Assembly (NCBI GenBank): GCA_003833135.1
Contig: QZLH01000260.1
Coordinates: forward strand, 10,240 to 74,239
Length of the DNA stretch: 64,000 nucleotides
From: Oehlia diaphana
Lineage: Eukaryota > Glomeromycota > Glomeromycetes > Glomerales > Glomeraceae
Reading direction: 5' to 3'
The notes below the pieces were generated by a model. The model saw nothing but the letters and a program-made list of their open reading frames with translations. It made no database searches and was not told the origin of the DNA. Both the position numbers and the translations under genes were made by a program. Shown here piece after piece: positions 36,503 to 48,600 of this stretch; position 1 is the stretch's first letter, and each line of letters begins with the position of its first letter.

Positions 36503-37528
36503 TTTCTGAAGATTTCTTCGTCGGTCGAAAACTTTGGATATTTATAAAAAATGGAACTTTAAAAAATAGAAAGAATGGACAATTATTAGATGTGACTTTA
36601 CAGGAGGTGACCCAATCATTTAAAGTTTTATGATTTTATCAGATAAACTTTAAATTTTTGCATAACTCCGTGTAGTGTGGCCAATGATTTCCTTTTTAAA
36701 TAAATACAATATTACAATAATATTATCATTACATTTTTTTACCTATTTTACTCAATAATTGATAATTTTTCTAACTAAGAAATGAAACGAATGAACTAAA
36801 ACGGTCGATCTTGCCTAAAGTTGATTTTCAACATGATGAAACATTAAACACATTATGAGACATTTCTCCTGGATACAATCATATCAACCCAGTATCTCGG
36901 AATATAAATCGGTGTAATAATATCAATGTATCCGGAGCTTGTTTTCTTGTTTCGAACAATCTTCAATATATTGTTATTTCTTTTTCCTTTTTCTTTCTCT
37001 TTTTAATATTATCTTCTCTCTCTTTTTTTTTCCGCTAAATTTAAAACTCATTTCTTTGTGTTTTAATATTACTTTCTTCATTTCCTTATTAGTTTATTTT
37101 TTTCTAAAAACTAAAAATAAAATTGATATATCATATTAAAGCTTTATTTAGGTTGTAATGTGATTAAAAAATTTTTACCCTTCATAAATTGTTGATCCAT
37201 CATTAATCTATTTTTATATATTGTGACACAGAACTTTCTTTCGATGATCATCCAATTAAAAAAAGAAATTTAGACCGTGAACGATAAATTTAAAAAAATA
37301 AGGTGATTGAGAGAAAAAAAAAAAAAATATGTGTGTTATTGGATTAATTCCTTTTTTCATTTAAATGGAAATGAAGTCATTTAATTTTTAATTAATAACG
37401 CACATATTCATGGATTTAAGATCTTATTCAATTTATGAAATTTAATTTATTTATTTATTTATTTATTTATTTAAAAAAAAAAAAATTTATTATTATTATT
37501 TTCAAGGATTGTTCTTTAAAAAAAAAAA

Positions 37529-37570
<42 letters not shown>

Positions 37571-37572
37571 TT
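36503..37572. other. Intergenic, AT and pyrimidine rich
   Basis: No gene recognised. Short frames at 36939-37139 and 37435-37635 are translations of T-rich and A/T homopolymer DNA. Confidence 0.5.
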
Positions 37573-38240
37573 TTTTTTTTTTTTTTTTTGAGGCGAAAAC
37601 GAAAAATTTTAAAGATCTTTGTTAAAAATATTTGATTATATGCAAAAAATAAAATTTAAAAAAGTTATACTGTACAGATAAAAGTNNNNNNNNNNNNNNN
37701 NNNNNNNNNNNNNNNNNNNNNNNNNNNNNNNNNNNNNNNNNNNNNNNNNNNNNNNNNNNNNNNNNNNNNNNNNNNNNNNNNNNNNNNNNNNNNNNNNNNN
37801 NNNNNNNNNNNNNNNNNNNNNNNNNNNNNNNNNNNNNNNNNNNNNNNNNNNNNNNNNNNNNNNNNNNNNNNNNNNNNNNNNNNNNNNNNNNNNNNNNNNN
37901 NNNNNNNNNNNNNNNNNNNNNNNNNNNNNNNNNNNNNNNNNNNNNNNNNNNNNNNNNNNNNNNNNNNNNNNNNNNNNNNNNNNNNNNNNNNNNNNNNNNN
38001 NNNNNNNNNNNNNNNNNNNNNNNNNNNNNNNNNNNNNNNNNNNNNNNNNNNNNNNNNNNNNNNNNNNNNNNNNNNNNNNNNNNNNNNNNNNNNNNNNNNN
38101 NNNNNNNNNNNNNNNNNNNNNNNNNNNNNNNNNNNNNNNNNNNNNNNNNNNNNNNAAAAAAAAAAAAAATTTTTTTTTTTTTTTTTTAAAGTTTTTTTTT
38201 TAAAAAAAAAAATTTTTTTTTTTTTTTTTTTTTTTTTAAA
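37573..38240. other. Assembly gap with duplicated flank and A/T homopolymers
   Basis: N bases occupy 37686-38155 (470 positions). The left flank 37573-37685 repeats 36387-36502. Both flanks (37490-37590 and 38156-38240) are alternating long A and T homopolymers, which are hard to sequence. The true length and even the linkage across the gap are doubtful. Frames spanning the N run are meaningless. Confidence 0.95.
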
Positions 38241-39734
38241 GAAAAAAAAAGAAATTCTATTTAATTGGCGGAGTATAAGGAGGTCATAATGTCTTACCTT
38301 TGAATAATAAATAAAGGGGGAGGGAGATAAAGTTTCAACTAAAAAGGTTATAGTTATCAAATTAAAGATATTAATTTTTTTTAATGAGAAACAAGTAAAA
38401 TAAAAAAGAGCGTCTCTTTTTCTAATGTAATGAATTTTACTCAAATATATTTACTCAAATTAAAGTTTTTATTTTTCAATGTATCAATCATTTTTACTTT
38501 TTCGTTATAATACGCAGAAAAATAAACTGTCCATTTCGTCCAAATATGTTAAAGGAGACGGTCAATCATTTTCTTATTTTTAAACGCTCCCTGCAGAAAT
38601 TTTATGTATGACCGCATGTTCATGTTTCACATGAAATTTGACGCAGCAAATATTTTATCAAATAATTTTTTTTTTTTTTTTTTTTTAAGGAACTCGTTCA
38701 AAATCTTAGTTATCTTACTTAATTCGATTCATCCATTAATCCTATTATTGTATTTTTTGTAATTTTTTCTTTTTCTAAAAAAAAAATATGTTGTTTAACC
38801 ATGATGAATATTTGTATTTTTCATATATGGTTTATTAATTTTTGAAAATTCTTTTTTTTTCATGGTTTTTTTTTTGGCGAAATTTCCATATTTGGTGTTA
38901 TAATGTAAAATTTTTTGTGCTAATCAAATTATTTGTTATTGTTCAGTGTACACTGACCGACATGATTTACAACTAATTTGTTAAGAGCACGGGTACACTG
39001 TTTACATTAATTTAATATTTTGTATCATTTTTTTTCGGATGAAAAAATAAACAAATATAAGAATACCATCAGTGTCATATTTTTTACGGACAGTTAGTTA
39101 TGTTCAATAATTTTTTTTATTATATTTTTATTTTTTTTTTAAAAAAAAGAAAATTTTTTTTCATTCGTATTTGTTTTCATTCATATTTACAATATGAAAA
39201 ATTAATAAAAAAATTGAAATTCCTTTATATGTATGTCCTTAATATCGAATTATTAGTTATTTAGAAAAATGTTAATGTTTCAATTTACCATAATATTCGG
39301 TATGTTGAGTCACGTGATATTCTATTGTTTTCGACTGCGCCACATAATACAATGTAAGTCGTAGTTTGTGAAACATGTTTCAAGAAATTTGGGTCTTTGG
39401 ACTAATATAAAATGGGTTGGAAATTTTTTCCTTTTGAACAAATTATAGAAGTTTCTATACAGAAAAATGAATATTATATAATTGATATAATTGATAAAAA
39501 TTGAAACATTTATATTAACATTATTAAAACTTCTTTTTTAAGTCAAACGATACAAAAACTCAAAACTCAAATGAAAGATATGTAAAAAATAAAACAAATG
39601 TATAACCTTAAAGGAAATTCACCAATTAAAGGCGATTCTTAATCAATTAAAACAATGTTATTTCCGATTTTATCAATACATATATCAGATATTCGTAGCA
39701 ATAAACACCATTTTATAAAGGTAGGACATTTAAG
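38241..39734. other. Intergenic, no gene seen
   Basis: AT-rich with many T runs; one TCACGTGA at 39310-39317. No family or structure recognised. Confidence 0.5.
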
Positions 39735-42335
39735 ATTATTTCAACTTGATTTTTTTTGTTTAACATTCGAAAGAGTTTGAAGGGGGAAGGGGAGGTTTTC
39801 ATTAAACAAGCTAAGCGAAATAAACATAAATTTCAGAAAATTCGGAAGATCGTAATTTAAATTTGAAAAAACATAAATGTTGTGATAATTGTGATAAATT
39901 TAAAAAAAAATAAAGGGGTTAAACAAACAATCAACTAAGATATATGTTTCAATTCGCAAACATCTTTAATTATTCAAAGATGTCAATATACCGGTAAACA
40001 ATTTAATCATTTATTTATTTTATTGTTGTCGTTAAAGATTATTTTTTATTGTAAAAAAAATTTTAATTTTAAACAATTGTTTACTACTAGATCAATTTCA
40101 TTATCAAGAAAAATAACGTAATATTTATCGGAATTTAATTAATCAATTATTGTCTATATTAATAAAAAGAATGGTTTGAAAATGTTTCAGTTTGAAAGAC
40201 AATAATGAAAAAATTAAACTTTAGTACAATGGGCTGATATATCAAAATTTTTATTATATCATCATTATTTAATTTGAATTTTTGGCCTTAATAAAGAACA
40301 TGCATATTTGTATATTCTAAAAAAAGGCTAAAGGTTTATAAGGGAAAAAAAATGTTTGAAATGAAAAAATTACAGTAAATGTTTAATTAGTATTAAATTA
40401 TTCAATTATTCCATTAATTTAATTAAATTTATGTTTTTAGATTATTTTACGAAAGAAATCGAATTAGGAATTATTCGATCTACTGTAGTTCGAATATATA
40501 GGAACACGTAATCAAGTATGATTGTTGGCCATAACTATGAAGATCTTGATTCCGGGAAAGTTACTGATATAATTATTAGATGTTAGATGAAGTTATAGTT
40601 CGATAATTAGGTGACCAATACTGAGGTTGTTTCAACTTGATTGTTTGTTTACGTCCGAAAAGTTTGAAGGGGGAGGGAAGTTTTCATTAAACAAACTAAG
40701 CGAAATAAACATAAATTTCAAAAAATTTCAGGAAGATCGTAATTTAAATTTGAAGTGATATTTAAAACATATATGTTGTGATAAGATTTTTTTTAAAAAA
40801 ATAAAGGGGTTAAACAAACAATCAAGTTGGAACGGTCTATCAATTTGCAACATCTTTAATTATTCAAGATTGTTCAATCTACCGGTAAACAATTTAATCA
40901 TTTTTTAAAATTTATTTATTTTATTGTTGTCGTTAAAGATATTTTTGATCGTAAGAAAATTTAATTTTAATTTATTTTTAAACAATTGTTTACTAGATCA
41001 ATTACATTATCAAGAAAATAACGTAATATTTATTCGGAATTTAATCAATTATTGTCTATATTAATAAAAAGAATGTTTTGACATTGTTTCAGTTGAAGAC
41101 AATAATGAAAATTTTAAACTTTAATACAATGAGCCGCCGATATATCAAAATTTTTATTATATTATAATTATTTAATTTTTGGCCTTAATAAAGAACCAAG
41201 GTTCTATTTGCATATTCTAATAAAAGGCTAAAGGTTTATAAAGGAAAAAATGTTTGAAAAGAAATCACAGTAAATAATGTTTTATTTAATTAGTACTAAA
41301 TTATTCAATTATTCCATTAATTTAATTAAATTTATGTTTTTAGATTATTTTACGAAAGAAATCGAATTAGGAATTACTCGATCTACTGTAGTTCGAATAT
41401 ATAGGAACACGTAATCAAGTATGATTGTTGATTAATTTTGGCCATAACTATGAAGATCTTAATTCCGGCTGAAGTTACAATAGCTATTAGATGGAAGTAC
41501 GGACCAATACTGAGGTTGTTTTAACTTGATTGCTTGTTTTTTAACGTCCGCGTTTTCATTAAACAAATTAAGCGAAATAAACATAAATTTCAGAAAATTT
41601 AATTTAATTTTAAAACATATATGTTGTTACAAATTAAGAATTTTTTTTAAAAAAATAGACAATCAAGTTGGCAACGTGATTTTTAATTATTCAAGATGTT
41701 CAATCTACCGGTAAACAATTTAATCATTTTTTAAAATTTTATTTATTTTATTGTCGTCGTTTAAGATTATTTTTTTATTGTAAGAAAATTTTAATTTTAA
41801 TTTATTTTTAAACAATTATTTACTAGATCAATTTCATTATCAAGAAAATAACGTAATATTTATTAATCAATTATTGTCCATATTAACAAAAAGAATGTTT
41901 TGAAAATGTTTCAGTTGAAGTCAATAATGAAAAAATTAAATTTTAATACAATGGGCTGATATACCAAAAATTTTATTATATCCTCATTATTTAATTTGAA
42001 TTTTTTCCTTTAGTAACGAAAGAAATATTATTTGCATATTGAAAAAAGACTAAAGATTTATAAAGGTGAAATGAAAATTACACTAAATGATGTTTATTTA
42101 ATTGGCATTAACTTATTTAATTATTCCGTTAATTTAATTAAATTTGTTTCTTTATATATTATTTTATGAAAAAAAATCGAATTAGAAATTACGCAGTTAA
42201 TTTCGATATACTGAGAACACGTGATCAAGTACAATTGTGATTAATTTTGACCATAACTATGAAGATCTTAATTCCGGCTGAAGTTACAATAGATGTTAGA
42301 TGGAAGTATAGTTCGCTCATTAAGTGACCAATATT
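39735..42335 (+). repeat. Three tandem ~0.8-0.9-kb units carrying a kinase tail exon
   Basis: Units start at about 39735, 40626 and 41514 with TTTCAACTTGATTGTTTGTT and share the order: TTTTCATTAAACAAACTAAG block, ATCTACCGGTAAACAATTTA block, TTTGGCCTTAATAAAG block, acceptor-like TTTTTAG, then an exon reading YFTKEIELGI (40441 and 41344), then a TTAATTCCGGCTGAAGTTA block. The third unit has lost the splice acceptor (about 42157). A fourth, shortened unit at 42336-43998 carries two nested transposons. No kinase core is present in any unit. Confidence 0.8.
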
Positions 42336-42398
42336 GAAGTTGTTTCAACTTGATTGTTTGTTCAACGTCCGAAAAGGTTTAGGGAGAAGAGGCGTTTT

Positions 42399-43392
42399 TA
42401 GTGCTCCTACCGGGTCAAGTCGGGTCGGGTTTTGAGAATATATTCGACCCGATCTGAAGTGAAAAAGGAGGGACTCGTATATGTTCAGGTCACACAATTT
42501 TATAACCCGAAATCGACTTGACCCGAGTATAGCTTAACCCGTATAACCCGGGTTCAAACTCGAATTTTTGGTTAATCAATATAAGAAAATTGACCTACAA
42601 GATGATGACAATGATCATCATGTAGGTTGCACAACTTTTATCTATCATTGCAATACGAATTTAAAGTTACAGTATTATTCAATTACATTCAATATAAACT
42701 TCATTTAAACTTAAAAGAATTTACATTATATATAATTAACTATTTAATTAAGATTGGAATTAAAATTCAAAATTCTATTAAATGCATCAATAGTAACTCA
42801 ATAATACTTTGTTTCTGCCAGAATTTCAAGCACATGCATGCTCTAATTGTTTCGTTTTAACTTTTTTTTTTTTACAAGCGTAAACGCATTTCTTTATTCA
42901 GTAAGTGTGAAAGAGAACAAACTACAAGTTAAATACATAGAAATACATTGAAATTGAATGACGTCAAGCACCAATCTCTCCATACCAAGCACTTCAGCCT
43001 ACCACGTGGTCCCCTCACGAACACCTTTAATTACTGCACAACTACAACGAAACTATTTCTTTACATGTCTACATCTACCGCCTCTACCTCTACCAATACT
43101 ACCTGGCTTTTTACCTTTTTCTTTTTTTGGTATATATTGTCCATTCCTCTTCATCACTATCTTCACTTTCCGCCTTGTTTCATTTTAACTTAATAAAGGT
43201 GCAAAAATTGGATAACCAAATTGATTATTCGGGTTAATCCGGGTTAAAACCCGGGTCAAGGAAATATATGACCCGACCCGTCGGGTCGGGTCATGCGGGT
43301 CACGAGTCACTCAAAATTACAAGTATCGACCCGATTTAAAAGTCGAGTCGGGTCAAAATAACCCGGGTTAACTCGGATTATTCGGAGCACTA
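42399..43392. mobile_element. hAT-like non-autonomous element, 994 bp
   Basis: Ends TAGTGCTCC and its inverse GGAGCACTA are flanked by the 8-bp duplication GGCGTTTT (42391-42398 and 43393-43400). The neighbouring array units give the empty site. Subterminal regions are packed with GGGTCGGGT / ACCCGACCC motifs. The middle (about 42590-43200) is unrelated DNA. On its minus strand it has broken frames reading ESEDSDEEEWTIYTKKRKR and PGSIGRGRGGRCRHVKK, possibly a captured or residual gene piece. No intact transposase. Confidence 0.87.
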
Positions 43393-43477
43393 GGCGTTTT
43401 CATTAAACAAACTAAGCGAAATAAACATAAATTTCAGAAAATTTCAGAAGATCGTAATTTAAATTTGAAGGAGCATA

Positions 43478-43672
43478 CAGTCAAAGCTCGTTATAGTGAA
43501 TCTCGTTATAGTGAACATTAAGTAAAATCGCGTTATAGTGACCTATTAATTTTTTTCTTTATAATTAATTTCTCTCGATATAGTGAATTTTCTTAATAAA
43601 TCTTGTTATAGTGAAAAAAAGGGAAAAAATTACATAGTGGAACGGAAAGTTCACTATAACGATCTTTGACTG
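43478..43672. mobile_element. TA-flanked pogo/Tigger-like MITE, 195 bp
   Basis: Left end CAGTCAAAGCTCGTTATAGT and right end, inverse CAGTCAAAGATCGTTATAGT, are flanked by TA (43476-43477, 43673-43674). Further TCGTTATAGTGAA motifs repeat inside. The tandem-array units show the uninterrupted CATATGTTG site. Ends starting CAGT with a TA duplication fit Tc1/mariner-pogo. Confidence 0.85.
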
Positions 43673-44334
43673 TATGTTGCTATATGTTTATCAAATTTAG
43701 ATTTGAAAAATATAGGGGTTAAACAAACAACCAAATTGGAACGGTCTAAAATATATGTTTCAATCCGCAACGTCTTTAAGGAATTCGAGGTGTCGATCTA
43801 CCGGTAAACAATTTTATGGCGTTAAAGATTATTTTTTTTTTTTTTGTAAGAAAATTTTAATTTATTTTATTTTTAAATAATTGTTTAGATCCATTTTATT
43901 ATCATAAAAATATAACATAGCATCCATCTGTATTTACTTAATCATTTATTGTCTATATTATTAATATTCATGTTTTGAAAATGTTTCAGTTGAAGTGACC
44001 GAACTATCAGAGTATCAGTTATTGGATAATCTAACAGCTATTAATTATATCAGTATCTTTAGCCGGAATTAAGATTTTTTTATTTTATTTTTACTTTAGA
44101 AAGGCAAATGGTATGGTCAAATTATACAATAAATTCTGGAAGTAACTGAACATAAAGAGACGTAAAGTCTATCTAAAAAAAATCTGACTAATAAATTATA
44201 TCCATCAAGGACCCACCTTCGTTTGTTATAAAATAAAAAAAAAGCAAACACAAACTAACAGTATTAGTATGATAGCTAAAATACACTGGAGAGGAATAAA
44301 CAATTAAAAGAAAGTCCAATCTAAAATCCAGGCC

Positions 44335-44455
44335 GTATTAGTCTCTATAAAAATTTTTTAGAAAATTGATCACATGTCTGAGTTTTTCTGGAGCAAAAAC
44401 TAGAAAAATGATCATTAATTGGAGTTTTTTCCAGAAAATTTTTATAGGGAGTCTT
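44335..44455. repeat. Imperfect inverted repeat of about 120 bp
   Basis: CTATAAAAATTTTTTAGAAAA at the left pairs with TTTTCCAGAAAATTTTTATAG at the right, with paired inner segments GAGTTTTT / AAAAACT. A related half occurs near 45700. Probably a small fold-back repeat. Confidence 0.45.
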
Positions 44456-44599
44456 TCAGACATTGGTGCTAAGCGCAACTACTGTTAGGCATAGAATGGT
44501 ACTTTTATTAGAAACTTTGGTGTTATTTCGCGAACGAAAAATCAGCCGAATTAATTAAGATCTATTTTTATTTTTATTTTTATTTTTACTTCAAAGAAA

Positions 44600-44830
44600 G
44601 GCAATATCTGCTGATACAATGCCGGAATTAGTTATGGCCAAAATTAATCAACAATTGTACCTGATCACGTGTTCCCAGTATATCGAAATTAGCTGCGTAA
44701 TATCTAATTCGATTTCTTTCGTAAAATAATCTAAAGAAACATAAATTTAATCAAATTAACGGAATAATTAAATAATTAAATACTATTAAATAAAACAGCA
44801 TTTACTTTTCAAACAATTTTTCCTTTATAA
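44600..44830 (-). repeat. Inverted copy of the array block with intact tail exon
   Basis: The minus strand reads TTTCTTTAG and then an exon from 44730 down encoding YFTKEIELDITQL, followed by the GATCAC, TTTTGGCCATAACT and CCGGCAT blocks of the array. The acceptor is intact. No kinase core precedes it. Confidence 0.65.
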
Positions 44831-46844
44831 CCCTTTAAACTTTAGTACAATGAGCTGATACTATATCAAATTTTTATTATATTTTCTCATTATTTAATTT
44901 GAATTTTTGCCCTTAATAAAGAACAAAAGGTTTTATTTGCATATTGAAAAAAGGATAATCTCTTCATTTTATATTGAGGTTATAAAAATTCAAAATTTCG
45001 ATTAGGAATATGCAGGATTGTATTGAAATCAGTATTAAAGCATTAATTCCTATCGGTTACCGCAGTATTCCTATACTAACTCAGTCATTGAATGGAGTCG
45101 AAAAAATATAATGGATTTTATTTTTGTACCTAATAAACCGATGGGTTCTATAAATCCGATTTTATCAAATTTCTCCGTGTAATACAACTTTTAAATAATG
45201 TTAGTAAATAATAATATGTTATGCTTTTTATAAATACTAACTAATATTTAATTTTTATTTAATTTAGAAATAAAGAATATGTACCAAGGAATTTAATATT
45301 TATATCAACAATATATATATCGTTGTATTTTGTATTTTTATTTTATTTTACATTGTGTACTTTTACCTTTAATTATATTTAACACAATAAAATGAAAAAA
45401 CAGTATAAATATTATATTTTTGTTAGCTGGAAAAAATCCAGCGTAACTTAAGACTAGCATGAAATATTTTTTACTTAATACACAATTGATTATTACAAGA
45501 TTTCAAGTAATTTAATTTTCGTGAAATTTATTTTGAATCGTAATTTAGTAATTTACGATTATGATAATAATTATTTGCAAGATCTTATACAATTGCATTA
45601 TACTCATAAACAAATATGTGAAATAGATTTTAAACCGGGATTATGTTTAAATTAGTCGTGTATTTTCTATATAGTTGTGAAGCTTGGCTAATCCCTATAA
45701 AAATTTTATTCCGTGTTTTTTATTCCATGTTATTTCCGTAAACTGAATGTATCATATTCACGGAGTTTTTACAGAAATTACGGATAAAATTTTTACAATA
45801 TATATAAACTTTTGAAATAAAAAAATATATATATAAACGTGATACTATGTTTATTAAACTTTAGGCACCGAAACTTATATATGGCGAAATATATTTGGGA
45901 TTTGACATATAGTTTCGGAATTCTGCCAAATACCAAATCCCAAACCCCAACTATTGTAAACAGTAACAAAATCCCGAAATCCAAAACCATCGCCGAAATC
46001 TCAAAATCGTTGCCGAAATTTAATTTTTATTTTTATTCCTAATTTTATTTCTCAGAAAGAACTATCATTAGTACAGTCTACAAGAAATAATTCCTACATT
46101 CCAAACTGCTGACTAAATTACTATAGGCCAATTTGTGTCATATGACGGTACACGAATTCTAAAAAAGGTCAATAGCGGTTTGAGGATTACGTCATCATTA
46201 TATACCTCGACGTTAAGTTTATAGTTTATTAATTTTCGTATTTTATTCTTTAAATTAATTCTTTGAATTTTTGAGTTGATTCTTGCTTTAGCAAATATCA
46301 AATTTATTATACTAAATTTATTGACCCAGCTAAGTAGCAACCCACATACTGTATTTCAAGGGTTTATATACGTACTATTGAGTAAAGTGTACTGCTAGGG
46401 TAACAGCACTGTACTCCACTCATTTTAGTCAACCGAACTTTCCAACTTCCCGTATTATTCATTTAAATTGAGTTTTTTATTGTTATATTACGTTCGGGCA
46501 ATAAATGGTAGTAATATCTTTCTTTTTTTGGTTGTGAGGCGTAATTACTACGCCTCAAGATCACAAATTTTATGTGTAGCACATGAAGTTTTGATCAAGA
46601 ATTTGCATTTTACTAGTTTATCTCGGAGTAACAAACTTAAAATAATTATTTCTTTCTTATTGATTACATTATGTCCACTCTTTAATCTATGTTGATTGCT
46701 GCAACAATTAATCAAAATGTTTGTGTATATCATTGTAAATATTAGTATCTGTTAATGTTGTTGCTCTTGATTAAAAAACTTACGCAGTAAAAAAATTAAC
46801 TATGTCTTATGATCGAAACAAAGTTATTTATAATTCAGGTATAA

Positions 46845-47490
46845 CCATAAGTGTTTAGCTACATTATATTGTGAATATTATATTCGAAATTATATAAAAG
46901 AAAATTTTACAAATTGGACATGATGGATCTTGATAATTTAATTCGTGATCCGTGAGTCAACTGCAAAAAATTCATATATGATTTCTGTGAAAAATTACGT
47001 CGATCATTAGTAATTTTTTTCTGATACCCCATTTTCGTTCCTTACAGTAAATAATGCTCTTTATGTGAACCCATTCAGCATCAACTTATTTAATACATAA
47101 TATTTATCCCAAAGGTTCAAATAGTTTGTTTTCTACAATAATTTTTCACTTAATTTTTTACTTTTATTGCCAGATTTCCCTTTTCTGCAGATCATTTTGC
47201 GTGGATTACGAATTAATACAGAAATGTCAATTGGAAACACTTATTCCAAATATGGTAGTTGAATGGGTCCCATATAGTAATTTAGAAAATATTAAATATT
47301 TAACGAAAGGTAGATTTTCTAAAATTTATATATCAGATTGGATTAATGGAAGATATGATGAATGGGATTCTGGAAAAAAACAATTAAGAAGAGTTGAAAC
47401 CTGGAATACAAAATTCAATTATTAAAGTAATTCTAAACAATTACAAAATGCTCGAAAGTGCAAATTAAAGTTTGGCTTGAAGAGGTTTGT
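46845..47490 (+). pseudogene. Kinase first-exon pseudogene
   Basis: 46848-46950 matches the CLATLYCEYCIRNYLKNNF part of the kinase gene at 26342. About 250 bp of unrelated sequence follows, and homology resumes at about 47205 with ELIQKCQLETLIPNMVVEWV through TKGRFSKIYISDWI to QLRRVE, then degenerates with a stop near 47425. The glycine loop has lost a Gly (KGRF instead of KGGF). The exon-end donor GAG|GTTTGTAT is still recognisable near 47485. No kinase core follows; a Helitron-like element lies about 190 bp downstream. Confidence 0.8.
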
Positions 47491-47675
47491 ATAATTATTA
47501 TATCGTGTAAATCTTAATACACGAACGTTACTTATTAACAGTAATATACTGCGCCACAACTACAATTTCGTTCAAATTTCAAATTTATTTAATCCTTTAA
47601 TATTCTTTGTTGTATCCCTCCTTAGAATTCTATAGTTTGAACATGCCACTACATCATAATTGCAAGAAATTATTA

Positions 47676-47875
47676 GTCCGGAGCGTAGCGAAGGACTCTA
47701 TATGTTCTAGCCGTGGTGGTACAAAATATCCCGTTGTCCGTCCGCTTGTTCTTTGAGTCGACGTTTAATTGGTTCTTATATTACACGAAATTATCTTGAT
47801 CGATTAATTGAGCATGTGATTATCTACCTATATACTGATAAGCTCCGGACTACGTAACGGTTTACCGTTTCCTAG
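47676..47875 (+). mobile_element. Non-autonomous Helitron-like element, 200 bp
   Basis: Starts GTCCGGAGCGTAGCGAAGGA and ends with a hairpin (AACGG, loop TTTA, CCGTT at 47856-47869) then TCCTAG followed by T. The inverse of the 5' block, GCTCCGGAC, lies just before the hairpin (47842-47850). A 5' block with an inverted copy close to the 3' hairpin is the layout of Helitron2/Helentron-type elements. Other copies or ends lie at 18954, 23194, 61165 and 61298. Confidence 0.65.
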
Positions 47876-48600
47876 TTTATTTATCTAAGCAAATTATGAT
47901 ATTTTAAAATTTTATTTTAATAGAAATGAATTTATTTTTTGTTTTATTCACAATATATTGAGCACAAAATTTATTGAATTATTATATTTTAGAAACATTT
48001 ACGCCATTAGCCTAAAACACAAAAAAAGTTTAAATACTATATTCTTTTTTTAGAAACACTAAAAGAAAAAACAAATTAATTATTATCAATAAAATTTCAT
48101 GTTATATAAAAAAATTGTTAAAATAAAAATTATAATTTTCTGGTTTCATTACAATTTTTTTACCAACAGTTGAAATTTCCTAATTATTTTAAAGATTAAA
48201 TAATTGAATTTATAGTACTTCCATTTATTTAATGATTAAATAACTTCTTAGTTGAATCACAGTAATTCAATCGTCATTATTAATAACAGAGTGCATTAGA
48301 AGATAATAATGGCTAGATTATAAAATATAATTATCACTTGTAGTTGCTTTTGTGTATTTTATTATTTTGGTACTAGCTGGATGCCCGCGCAGTTACCTTT
48401 CCGCTAAACTGTTATATAAAGTCTAGAATGGTCATTAGCATTAAAAGTTTGTGATAAATAGGGAATAAGTCTGCATAATTTACAGTACATGCATAGTGTG
48501 GCAAGTGATTTTACATTTTACATTGATAAAATAAACAATAATAAAATATAATGATATGTAATGCATTATAATAGTCATTGTAATAGTTATAGTGGTCATT
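47876..48600. other. Intergenic, no gene seen
   Basis: AT-rich spacer between the Helitron-like element and the minus-strand exon-like segments. Confidence 0.5.

Larger units (their letters stand above)
42336..43998 (+). repeat. Fourth, transposon-interrupted unit of the tandem array
   Basis: Starts AAGTTGTTTCAACTTGATTG. The TTTTCATTAAACAAAC block is interrupted by the 994-bp hAT-like element at 42399-43392, and the next block by the TA-flanked MITE at 43478-43672. The unit ends near GAAAATGTTTCAGTTGAAG at 43998. Removing the inserts restores the unit order of its neighbours. Confidence 0.75.
43999..46844. other. Repeat-rich intergenic region
   Basis: No gene. It includes an inverted copy of the tandem-array exon block (44600-44830, minus), a forward array block (44835-44965), a hairpin-forming repeat (44335-44455), a kinase-tail-like exon remnant at 45262-45310 (ICTKEFNIYIN), CCGAAATC-rich DNA at 45930-46020 and a perfect 8-bp hairpin at 46536-46556. 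Confidence 0.5.

Noticed and set aside
37665..38444. 259-codon minus-strand frame
   Set aside because: It spans the N gap and homopolymer runs, so most of it is unknown residues.
39735..42335. CRISPR-like array
   Set aside because: The repeats are ~0.8-0.9 kb with internal structure and splice sites, in a eukaryotic context. No short direct repeats with unique spacers.
42627..43193. Plus-strand frames inside the hAT-like element
   Set aside because: Composition and overlap in two frames suggest chance ORFs. Any real coding trace is on the minus strand and broken.
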